64,000 bases of DNA from Ctena decussata (taxonomy: Eukaryota > Mollusca > Bivalvia > Lucinida > Lucinidae), in NCBI GenBank assembly GCA_963989385.1, contig OZ022499.1:53681757-53745756 (forward strand), in the 5' to 3' direction. Positions 36,117-44,359 of this stretch are shown here, piece by piece. The position numbers were made by a program, and so were the translations under genes. Below the pieces are notes generated by a model. The model had not been told where the DNA came from. It made no database searches and saw only the letters and a list, made by a program, of their open reading frames with translations. Each line of letters begins with the position of its first letter. The first letter of the stretch is position 1.

Positions 36117-38705
36117 ATGTCGATAAACGTCAACACGGCAACTACAGAGGAACTGAAACAGATTCCAGGAGTGGGTGAAAAAGTTGCTCAGCTTCTTATT
36201 CAGTTCAGAGACGTTTATGGAGTTATCAAGAAGGAGGCTATGAATTTGGCTCTTCGGCGACACCTGTCAGATGAAGTCCTGGAGATGATAGACTTCTCAG
36301 TGCCAAAGCTAGATGATCCATTCGATATTGATCTAAGCTGTCTCCCATCAGTACCGAAGAATGATTCATGGGAACCCTTGGTGAGCTTTGCCCACCAGAC
36401 AACAGCAAGAAGGTCAAGGTCACCACATGAACCAGAGTCAGAAGTTTGGCATCCACTGACATTGCCATCAGCATTTGAGCCAAGAAAAGAGTCAATGTCA
36501 CCAGTTCGAGAGAGTGCCTCCAAGTTGGCATCACAGTTGTCAGATCAGGAAGCATCCGCTGTGTTAGCAGCAGCTTCGAGTATCCATGAGCCAGAAGAAT
36601 CACGTTCTTGTAGAACTGATTCCAGGTCAGTATCTCATGGTGAGAAAGAGGATAAGAAACCTGCTGAAAGGAAGACATCCACATCAAGAGGATCAGAGGG
36701 AGCTAATGGGTCTTGTAGATCCAGATCTCCAAGGGAAAACAGATCTTCCTCAGGGTCAAGGTCACCGTCTAGTCAGAGACGTTCAAGAAAACACTCCCCT
36801 AAACATACAAGGACGCATAGGTGTCACAGCAAAAGGTCAAGGTCACACTCAGGGTCAGTGTCTAGGTCTAGGTCACAGTCAAAACGGTCGAAGTCAAAGT
36901 CCAGAAGATCAAAGAAAAGACCATCAAGGTCAGCTTCTGGATCACAATCCACTTCAAGGTCAAGGTCAAATCAGAGTCATTCTAAGGAATCAGATTCCAG
37001 AAGTGTCAAGAAAAAAGACAAGAGCTCCTCAAAGAAAACAGACTCTAAAATTATGAAGAAAAAGGACAGAAGTAGATCAAGGTCATCTTCAAGGTCAAAG
37101 TCAGCTCATCACCATTCAAGAAAATCAGACTCTAAAGTTGTAAAGAAAAAGGAAGGAAGTCACTCAGGGTCATCTTCAAGGTCAAAGTCAGCTCATTCGA
37201 AGAAGTGTGATGCAAACCTGCTGAAGAAAAAGAAACATATTTCTTCAAGGTCGACTTCAAGGTCAAGGTCAGTTGAACGCCACTTTAGAAAACCTGGCAC
37301 AAAAGTTGTGAAGAAAAAGAAGCATGATTCTTCAAGGTCAACTTCACGGTCAAGGTCAGTGAGACATAGTTCAAGAAAACATGACCCTAAGAAAAATAAG
37401 TCACAGAAACAGATACACAAACATTCCAGATCAAAGTCGAGATCAACTTCCAGATCATTGTCAAGGTCAGCCTCAAGGTCATCAAGTTCGCATTCCAAAT
37501 CTCATAAGAGAAGGGTTAAATTAAAAACAAACCATGATAGATCAAGGATGGTGCACAAACATAAACGTCGATCGTCATCTAGTTCAAGGTCAACGTCAAG
37601 GTCATCATCAAGGTCACATTCTAGATCTTCCCATAAAAGGAGAGTTCAGACAAGGCGTGCTAAATCAAAGATACATAAACATAAACGTCATACATCGTCT
37701 AGCTCAGAATCACAATCAAGATCTCCTTCAAGGTCAAGGTCACGTAAATCAAAAGGAAGATCACGGTCACAGAAAACAAAAAGAAGATCACGAAAACATC
37801 ATCATTCATCATATTCCGACTCAGATACAGATTCTTCGGTGGATAGATATTCTTCAAAGCATGGAGATCCCCGAAAACACCCTAAAGCTTTGCGTTTTGA
37901 TGGAAAGTCAAATTGGCTATCCTTTAAAAAGAAGTTTGATAGTTACAGAAAAGTAATGAAATGGTCAGAGGCAGAGAGCAAAGATTATCTGATGTGGAGT
38001 CTGGAAGGAAAAGCCCTTGATTTTTTCACAATAACAACATCTGATATGGAAAAATATTCTTTTCGAAAAATAACGAAGAAGTTAGAGGCTAGGTTTGGTG
38101 TAAAGGAGTTGACAGAAACCTCGAAGGCAAGATTTCGTCAAGCTTCCCAGAAGCAGGATGAATCATTAGAAGACTGGGCGGACCGTGTAATGACTCTTGC
38201 TACTCCAGCATTTGTAGATTTGCCAGAAGAGCACCTGAAACAAGAAGCCATTGCTAGATTTTGCCAGGGTTGTATTGACAGGGATGCAGCTAAACACGCT
38301 TGTTTTGAACATCCTAAAACCATGGAAGAGGCATTAAATTTGGTAAAACACCATCAATATATTTCTCAAGCGGTTGGTGGGAAGAAGGCAAAGAAAGAAA
38401 ATGAAGCTTCAGTCAATGCTGTGCAATCCCCATCAGAAGCTAGGATTGAACATCTTATTGCTTCAGCATTAAAAGATTTCGCAGAAAAACTACAGACAAG
38501 CTCTCAATCCAGTTGTCAATCTTCTTCAGACACAGAACAGAATTCAGACAGTAAGAAGAAAAGTTCCATTCAGTGCTTTTTCTGTAAGAAATTCGGACAT
38601 ATGAAGAAAGATTGCAGAGTCTATCAAGCATGGCTTAGTAAAAAGCAAGGGAGCAAGTCAGAAGATTCGGAGGACCAAGGTCGGGATAGGAATCCCACAC
38701 AGTAG
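36117..38705 (+). CDS. gag: Retrotransposon Gag with helix-hairpin-helix, RS domain and CCHC knuckle
   Basis: This is an intact 862-residue protein whose ATG sits in a good context (GTCACCATGT). Residues about 1-60 form a helix-hairpin-helix (NVNTATTEELKQIPGVGEKV), a DNA- or RNA-backbone-binding fold known from ComEA-type proteins. Residues about 95-585 are dominated by Ser-Arg/Lys dipeptides (SRSRSxSRS, with KKK blocks), like the RS domains of splicing factors. Residues about 590-750 match the retrotransposon gag (capsid-like) domain: ALRFDGKSNWLSFKKKF, LEGKALDFF, LEARFG, ESLEDWADRVMTLA, AIARFCQGC. A zinc knuckle, CFFCKKFGHMKKDC, lies at about 820-833. It should assemble particles and bind element RNA. 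The RS domain suggests nuclear or speckle contact and regulation by SR kinases (inference). No protease or polymerase follows the TAG stop. Long alternative-frame openings over the RS part reflect its repetitive codons. Confidence 0.88.
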   Translation: MSINVNTATTEELKQIPGVGEKVAQLLIQFRDVYGVIKKEAMNLALRRHLSDEVLEMIDFSVPKLDDPFDIDLSCLPSVPKNDSWEPLVSFAHQTTARRSRSPHEPESEVWHPLTLPSAFEPRKESMSPVRESASKLASQLSDQEASAVLAAASSIHEPEESRSCRTDSRSVSHGEKEDKKPAERKTSTSRGSEGANGSCRSRSPRENRSSSGSRSPSSQRRSRKHSPKHTRTHRCHSKRSRSHSGSVSRSRSQSKRSKSKSRRSKKRPSRSASGSQSTSRSRSNQSHSKESDSRSVKKKDKSSSKKTDSKIMKKKDRSRSRSSSRSKSAHHHSRKSDSKVVKKKEGSHSGSSSRSKSAHSKKCDANLLKKKKHISSRSTSRSRSVERHFRKPGTKVVKKKKHDSSRSTSRSRSVRHSSRKHDPKKNKSQKQIHKHSRSKSRSTSRSLSRSASRSSSSHSKSHKRRVKLKTNHDRSRMVHKHKRRSSSSSRSTSRSSSRSHSRSSHKRRVQTRRAKSKIHKHKRHTSSSSESQSRSPSRSRSRKSKGRSRSQKTKRRSRKHHHSSYSDSDTDSSVDRYSSKHGDPRKHPKALRFDGKSNWLSFKKKFDSYRKVMKWSEAESKDYLMWSLEGKALDFFTITTSDMEKYSFRKITKKLEARFGVKELTETSKARFRQASQKQDESLEDWADRVMTLATPAFVDLPEEHLKQEAIARFCQGCIDRDAAKHACFEHPKTMEEALNLVKHHQYISQAVGGKKAKKENEASVNAVQSPSEARIEHLIASALKDFAEKLQTSSQSSCQSSSDTEQNSDSKKKSSIQCFFCKKFGHMKKDCRVYQAWLSKKQGSKSEDSEDQGRDRNPTQ

Positions 38706-39084
38706 AAGGAAGGCCTTTAAAGTAAACAGGGGAGGAAAGAGTACAGGTTCATCAGGTGAAAACTGTTAGGTTGAATCTTCACAGTCCAGTCAGATCACTC
38801 AAGTTTAACTGAGTTGTTGAAGTACAGGAAACAGGAAAGGTTACCGGTGTCAGGAAATACCTTCAGTGGTTACCGGTGTTAGGAATTACCTTTGGAACCT
38901 GTCCAAGAATGGTCCATAGACGTCAACCAGGGTGATAAGACTGTGATGTCAGAAGTACAGAAAGAAGGTTACCGGTGTCAGGAAATACCTTCAGAAGTCA
39001 CCATTGTCAGGAATCACCTGTGGAACCTGCGCAGGATGCTACATTCGGATTTCAAAACTAGTCTGCCATGATGGATGGATGGAT
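38706..39084 (+). repeat. Post-gag spacer with GGTTACCGGTGTCAGG repeats
   Basis: GGTTACCGGTGTCAGGAAAT occurs at about 38839 and 38967, and a variant at 38868. Each can fold as AAGG..CCTT around a GGTGTCA loop. A weaker variant follows at about 38997 (GTCACCATTGTCAGG). No open frame of note. Confidence 0.6.
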
Positions 39085-39088
39085 GCTC

Positions 39089-39960
39089 GCTCCCAGACTT
39101 GTAGTCAGGGAAAGAGATCCCCAAGAAAAGGACCTCGAAGGTTACGACAGATAGATGCTTGTTCCCGGACTTGTAGTCAGGGAAAGAGATCCCCACAGAG
39201 AGAGGTTACTCTGCTATCCACCAGTCGAGGAAAGATTTAAACGAAAGCTTCGTGGACAGCAGTAATCCATTCCATTTGAGTTGGGCTTGTAGCTCGCTCA
39301 AGAGAGTGGTCATATAAACATGCAGGTGAGTTGGGCTTGTAGCTCTCTCATGTCAAGTTCCAGTTGAGTTGGGCTTGTAGCTCGCTCATGTCAAGTTCCA
39401 GTTGAGTTGGGCTTGTAGCTCGCTCATGTCAACTTCCAGCTGAGTGGGGCTTGTAGCTCGCTCATGTCAACAAAGCAATCCGGATGTCAACAGTTTGAGC
39501 GGACATGTTGTCTGCTCAGAAGTCAGTGACAGACTTGTAGTTTGTCATCTGTCCAGTTTCAACAGAGAATCCAGATGATATGTCTTGTAGTCTGTCATCT
39601 GTCAGTTTCAACAGAGAATCCAGATGATATGTCTTGTAGTCTGTCATCTGTCAGCTTCAACAGAGAATCCAGATGATATGTCTTGTAGTCTGTCATCTGT
39701 CAGTATCAACAGATATCCAGAATTCCAGATGATATGTCTTGTAGTCTGTCATCTGTCCAGTATAAACAGATATCCAGTGACAGACTTGTAGTTTGTCAAC
39801 AGAAGTCAACGACAGACTTGTAGTTTGTCAACAGAAGTCATCGACGAGCCTATGGTTTGTCAAGAAGATTCCTGTGGACTTGTAGTTCACAACAGTCCTG
39901 GTTGATGTAAGCTACACCAAAGAGGTAAGGTATTGTGTGTGGGCCTGTGGCTGGCACATC
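39089..39960 (+). ncRNA. Array of 18 hairpins with conserved C[UUGUA]G loops
   Basis: Fifteen exact TTGTA loops start at 39099, 39171, 39287, 39337, 39375, 39413, 39451, 39535, 39585, 39634, 39683, 39739, 39786, 39818 and 39880. Three variants are ATGTT (39505), CTATG (39850) and CTGTG (39945). Every loop is closed by a C-G pair. Stems fall into unrelated classes, each self-complementary: TCCC.GAC/GTC.GGGA, GAGTTGGGC/GCTCGCTC, GAGCGGAC/GTCTGCTC, TGACAGAC/GTTTGTCA, CAGATGA/TCATCTG (weaker upper stem), GACGAGC/GTTTGTC, TGTGGAC/GTTCACA and TGTGTGGGC/GCTGGCACA. G-U pairs replace G-C or A-U pairs in several. Structure kept while stem sequence changes points to a selected RNA element, plausibly a Gag-bound packaging or localisation signal (inference). 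Confidence 0.75.
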
Positions 39961-40002
39961 TCTTTTTGGCTTCCCAGCCTGGGTGGAACCTTTCATCATA
40001 AA

Positions 40003-40011
40003 GTTGGGAGG
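40003..40011 (+). promoter_or_regulatory. Polypurine-tract candidate
   Basis: GTTGGGAGG lies directly against the 3' LTR, where plus-strand priming would occur. It is short and contains two T, so the exact tract is uncertain. Confidence 0.4.
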
Positions 40012-40259
40012 AGTGTAGTGACGCATCGTCTTGGCCTGACTACCGGGTCCGGATGTAAGTACCGGGGATTAGTAGCACTAGAAGCAAATCAAGGGGCGAT
40101 ATTTATCTACTTCCGCCAGACATGCGCAGTTAGGTGAATTACAGCTGAGCGTTTTGCACGAATCCAGAGCGGTGACAGACAGCGGTCTATATTTCCATCC
40201 CTCTTGCCTTGCTTCTAATCTACAAGGGAATTGTATAGTTATAAAGGGGTAAAAACACA
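40012..40259 (+). repeat. 3' long terminal repeat
   Basis: 248 bp, with no difference from the 5' LTR found on reading. The open frame on its reverse strand (about 60 codons) is the same in both LTRs and is not considered real. Confidence 0.9.
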
Positions 40260-40364
40260 ATACTATGTATTAAGTAATTTTACCCATTCAATATATAGTC
40301 AATCGGTTAATGAAATTACTCCTGGTAAAAATTTCATTAAGTCGCCATCTTGCTAGGGAAAATA

Positions 40365-41363
40365 ATTAATGAATAATGTGGTCAAAACGATGGGTTTTTT
40401 TGCATAAGAAATAACACGACGGTTTCGCGCTAACACCAGTAATTGTTGTTTTTCACACCTGTTTTGTCCAAATTAATAATAAAATTCAACAATGAGTAAC
40501 AGTTTTTATTCAATGGACGGACGAACGGCGCCCCGGTATTGCGGCTATGGATACGTTCCGCTGAGGTGAAATTCAATCAATTATATGGCTTCCTGTAATT
40601 TTAGTGATTATCTTTTTTGAAGGGGTGAGGGGAAGGCGGGGGCAGCTAAAACCAAATTTACAAAGACGCTCGTAATTACCGTAAATCCCTTCAAGTTGTG
40701 TGTCAGGGATTGTTAATTTGTCAGTGCATATACATGAAGTCATACGGTACATTTTCAGTGGCATTTAAAAATACTCATAATACATCTGGGCTGAGTATTT
40801 ATAATTTGATGCGAGTTGACTTTTTGCAAGCTTATGATATGGGACGCGTTGACTGGTGGTGAGTTTTAAAAAAATTGGGGCGAGTTGTCCTGGTCCGAGA
40901 TTTTGTGGGGCGAGTTGTCTTTGGTCCGAGCTGTCCTGATTCCGACAATGCGATATCTGTTAAAAAAGCGATAATACCTTCATAAGCACACAAATAAATA
41001 CATACAATAATGAATACTCAATGTTATTTCGATTAAGTTGTGCAACAACACTTGGAGAACTTCACTTGGCGCACATGACTTGTTTGACGAAAGGCATATT
41101 TAAGAACGCTGCATGCGTTTTTTTGGGCATCTGTTTTTGGTCTACATTGCTTATCGCAGAAATATTAAAAGATGGATACTTTTTTTTAAAATAAGTGTAA
41201 TTGTCTATTTGTGCAGATTATAACAAGATGATAGTTGTTTGCACTCTTCAGAAGTCATTTTCTGCGTGCAATTAGCGGGCGATCAAATAATACACATTGG
41301 CCGTGTTTTTCGCAGTTTATGTACATCAGTCAAAATAACGTAAATGACGGACTTGAAGGTTAT
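40365..41363. other. Unique interior of the long-TIR element
   Basis: About 1 kb of AT-rich DNA between the two arms. Homopolymer tracts and short phrases such as GGGGCGAGTTGTC (twice, about 40875 and 40908) occur, but no transposase frame. Confidence 0.5.
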
Positions 41364-41588
41364 AATTTTCCCTAGCAAGATGACGACTCAATGAATTTTT
41401 TACAAGGAATTATTTTTTGATGGATTAACTTTATTAAATAGGTAAAACTACTTAATACATATATAGAGTATTGAAAACTTACTGCCGTACCTGGAGACCC
41501 AGACCAGAGTCTCGGGGTACGGTTCCGTACCTGGAGACCCAGGGTCTAGGGATACGGTACCGTACCCGGAGACACTTCCTTCCGGTAT

Positions 41589-42002
41589 TTCTGTGTTTTT
41601 CGGTTATTCTATGAGCCCGCTTCCATAGAGGTGTATGTATTTAGCTATAAATCTCAATATTGAAAATGTTTGCCTCAACAAGCTCTGAGGTCTGGCTGCA
41701 CCCCTGCCCCTGGGGTATGAAACTTAAAGGGACATGCTAGTCCATGCATCATCTGTAGGGAAATAAATCAAATAGTGGTCGGCTAGACTTTCCTTTCTAT
41801 TCTTCAGCCAGGGTAATTGCTGCATTCCTAGTTTTGAAAAAGCTAATACTTGTAACTAACGAGAGTTCCCTTAATAATGCACGAGTTTGCGAAATCCGAA
41901 CAATAGGTCCAATCGAAATAATAACACTACGGTTCAGAATCGTGCAGATTTCAACAAAAGGAAGAAGACAGAGAATATGTAAAGAATATCGGTAAGGCCT
42001 CA
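41589..42002. other. Non-coding stretch, nothing recognised
   Basis: The open frame 41797-42030 on the minus strand has no recognisable family. Confidence 0.35.
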
Positions 42003-42143
42003 CATGAAGCGTGAAATCTTTACACACCATTTCGGTCAGAAATAAAAATACATGACAATTTCTTTGGAATAAAATACATGAAGCGTGAAATCTTTACACA
42101 CCATTTCGGTCAGAAATAAAAATACATGACAATTTCTTTGGAG
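42003..42143. repeat. Tandem duplication of a ~66-75-bp segment
   Basis: CATGAAGCGTGAAATCTTTA through CATGACAATTTCTTTGGA occurs at 42003-42068 and again at 42078-42143 with no visible difference. Confidence 0.9.
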
Positions 42144-42437
42144 TTTTCATCTGATTTCCGTATTTCAGTCGTCGTTGGTTGTCTTTTGGCACCGAGGACA
42201 GCAAATCACCGACATTTCCGTTCCAGAAAGCAGGCGTCAAAATACCGAACTTTCTTCTTCTGTATTTTCCGCCCGCCTGTTACAACTGAAGTTTGATGGG
42301 TCCAAAGACAATCATTTACTCAGACTTTAAGACCTTTTGATCAGGGAAGCTAGTCCCTAGCCCTGACAGAAGAAGTGAACTTAGTAACCGAATCCTACCA
42401 ACATAAAGCATACCTTAACAACACTACCAACATAAAG

Positions 42438-42545
42438 CTCATACGGACAGAACGGGACCCCAGTTGAAAGTCCCTCCAAAGGACCGGAGAAGCGGAAGAC
42501 CGAACCTGCGATCCCTGAATTGGTAGTTTTGCGCCTACGACCGTT
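42438..42545 (-). repeat. Partial SINE, family S1
   Basis: GACCGGAGAAGCGGAAGACC and CTGCGATCCCTGAATTGGTAG match the body of the SINE at 14190-14345 (GACCGGAGAAGCGGGAGATC, CTGCGACCCCTGGATTGGTAG). The tail and extreme head are missing or decayed. Confidence 0.6.
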
Positions 42546-42638
42546 ATTATACATGAGATTCAAGTGATGTTTGAATGACAACGATTTTGAAAGGGTTCGG
42601 ATTCTTTGGGTCAAAATCCTTCCGCTTTCACAGACCAA

Positions 42639-42723
42639 CCCCCTCCCCCCCCCCCCCCCCAGTGCGTTACGCTGAGCCCCCCCCCCCTCCCCTCCCCCCC
42701 CCCCCCCAGTGCGTTACGCTGAG
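42639..42723. repeat. Poly-C tracts separated by a duplicated 17-bp word
   Basis: Two long C/T-interrupted C runs are each followed by CAGTGCGTTACGCTGAG. The C runs could form i-motif or, on the other strand, G-quadruplex structures. Confidence 0.85.
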
Positions 42724-42840
42724 AAGCCCTGCAATGTACAGGAGCAGAAGAAGAAAAAACATATATATGAATAAAAAGATGTGACGAAATTCCAGGAAAT
42801 TTATATAATCTAAGTTGTTAGAAAACTCTCCTTCTCTTCA

Positions 42841-42843
<3 letters not shown>

Positions 42844-42877
<34 letters not shown>
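42844..42877. repeat. (TC)n microsatellite
   Basis: About 17 uninterrupted TC dinucleotides. Confidence 0.95.
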
Positions 42878-42881
<4 letters not shown>

Positions 42882-43149
42882 TTCCATCCGATAACCTCTT
42901 CACATACCCCGTAAGTCAACTTTATTATTCTTCTCATTTAAGAAAATAAAAGAAAATAGTTTTAGGCCATCGGGTTTTAGGAATAATAAAAGCAACAGCA
43001 TTAAGTGCGAATGTGTCTTTAGACCAGAGTATGAACAACATACATATATTTCGTCAAATAATTAAAAAACGCAAATCCTACTTTCACTATTTACCTGTAT
43101 AGCTGGTATTCAGTTCATTGGACAAAAGTATAAAGGAGGCCGGGAACCA

Positions 43150-43445
43150 GGCTATATGCGATCCACACGCGTTTGGCAAACGCACTTTTCATTGGTCTAA
43201 ACAGCAAACGCGTGCGAACGCGAAGCGACGAAGAAACGCGAACTTATAACGCTGTTCTGATTGGCTGAAACGATTTTCGCGTACACGCGCGATTTTCGCG
43301 ATTTTACGGAGCAACTCGATTGGTTCTTTCGAAAACGCGTTTCTAAATCGCAAAAACGCGTTCGTAAAAACGCGTTTCGAGCGCGTTTCGAACGCGAATT
43401 TCTTGCGAAGCGTGTGTACGGTTTTGCGCTGCCAGTACTGTATCA
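43150..43445. repeat. CpG-dense repeat with ACGCGT words, copy 2 (inverted)
   Basis: Many AACGCG/CGCGTTT words lie between 43165 and 43400, with CCAAT words on the reverse strand (GATTGGCTG, GATTGGTTC, CATTGGTCT). The right edge TTTTGCGCTGCCAGTACTGT is the reverse complement of the left edge of the copy at 22733. The surroundings are AT-rich. Minor open frames on both strands (43189-43464 and 43261-43467) arise because the CpG words lack stop codons. Confidence 0.55.
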
Positions 43446-43878
43446 ATATCTGCACACTTGCCAATAATGCTTATGTACTTTAGTTGTAGCATAAACGCGC
43501 GTATACATTTCACGGCGTTTGGCATTTACATAGCACACTCATAGTTGTGCAAGGCCTTTCTCCAATCCTCAAGTAAACACAATAGGGTAGCATGACATCC
43601 ATAACCACCTCTAAAAGCAACCAGATACAGATTAAAATATTGTCAAACTGTGACAGTGGATTATGCATGTCCCTCTTATAAGCCTTAGATTTCAGTAGGC
43701 ACTAATACACTTACTAGCTGGTGCTTATAGGTAAAGAAAGTCATGACCCAGGCTCTAGTGCCTTGTCTGTTGATAATCGCTACACATTTAGAAAAAAAAC
43801 ATACAGTTCAAACGTAGTTCTGAGGTGTGTTTAACAGGAGGCGCTCAATATACTGGAACCAGGTTCACAGGGTATTTA
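43446..43878. other. Non-coding stretch, nothing recognised
   Basis: No supported feature. Confidence 0.35.
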
Positions 43879-44172
43879 CTAGTCTGCCAATTTTCGCTTT
43901 CTGCCGAGACTGTCCGTCATATTTGGCTTTTGCAGAGACTGTCCGCGATCTCTTGCTGCCAAGCCAAACTGTTGTGCCTGATAAATGGTTTCCCGCGTTA
44001 TTCTGTTTCCTGCCAAGAATCTGGGCAGGAAGCAGAATATTGCAGACAGACTCGGCAGGAGACCATTTTTAGCGAACGGTAGCCTCGGCAGGAAGCAAGA
44101 AATTGCGGACAGTCTCTGCGGAATTTAACTATGATGGACAGTCTCGACAGGAAGCGAAAATTGGCGTACTAG
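43879..44172. repeat. 294-bp fold-back MITE
   Basis: Left CTAGTCTGCCAATTTTCGC and right GCGAAAATTGGCGTACTAG pair almost perfectly. Pairing continues inward through CTGCCGAGACTGTCC and CAGAGACTGTCCGC to the centre. The sub-word GGCAGGAAGCA-AA-TTGC recurs inside each arm. Open frames at 43825-44082 are by-products. Confidence 0.8.
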
Positions 44173-44359
44173 ATTATATCCCGTGAAGTTGTACACAATC
44201 AGTTTGTGTAACTCTCGGTTTCGGTGGGCTATATCGAATGCCCGCGAACGTTGCAATTATTGTAGTTTACCAACAACTTGATCACAAAAAAGGTGTAGCA
44301 TTTGACATTGATGCAAACGAAAGCCAGGATAATTATAAATTGCATAATTGCATATCAAT

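Larger units (their letters stand above)
35351..40259 (+). mobile_element. Gag-only LTR retrotransposon, 4.9 kb, recently inserted
   Basis: Its parts are two 248-bp LTRs (35351-35598 and 40012-40259) that are identical as far as I can compare by eye, a 5-bp target duplication, a TGG-starting primer-binding-site candidate (TGGCGACGAGG, from 35603), a leader with three hairpins, an intact gag (36117-38705), ~1.3 kb of non-coding DNA packed with hairpins, and a purine tract (GGGAGG) against the 3' LTR. No protease, reverse transcriptase, RNase H or integrase frame exists between gag and the 3' LTR. The layout matches non-autonomous elements that keep only gag (the terminal-repeat-with-gag type described in plants). 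Identical LTRs mean little time has passed since insertion. Pol must come from a relative elsewhere. Confidence 0.88.
35198..41579. mobile_element. Long-TIR DNA element (MULE-like) with 9-bp TSD, split by an LTR retrotransposon
   Basis: Ends GGAAGTGTCTCCGGGTACGG and CCGTACCCGGAGACACTTCC are exact mirrors. The flanks read TTCCGGTAT at 35189-35197 and again at 41580-41588, a 9-bp duplication. The arms run on for more than 200 bp (left 35198-35350 plus 40265-40364, right 41364-41579), with internal GTACGGAACCGTACC sub-repeats and a shared inner border CATCTTGCTAGGGAAAAT. Removing the 4.9-kb LTR insertion leaves about 1.47 kb with ~1 kb of unique centre and no transposase frame. Long arms plus a 9-bp duplication fit Mutator-like elements, but without a transposase this is inference. 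Confidence 0.8.

Noticed and set aside
36586..37956. Long open frames in other frames and on the minus strand over the gag RS region (for example 36586-37056, 37534-37956, 36238-36687, 37193-37498)
   Set aside because: They come from repetitive TCA/AGG codons, which lack stops in several frames. None has an independent domain or start signal.
39004..39240. 78-codon open frame after gag, considered as a pol or protease remnant
   Set aside because: It lies on duplicated hairpin units, has no protease or polymerase motif, and its repetition follows DNA units rather than codons.
39089..39960. Reading the post-gag repeats as a CRISPR array or plain minisatellite
   Set aside because: Units differ in length and sequence, spacers are not unique, and this is a eukaryotic retroelement. 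The only constant is the loop and stem complementarity.
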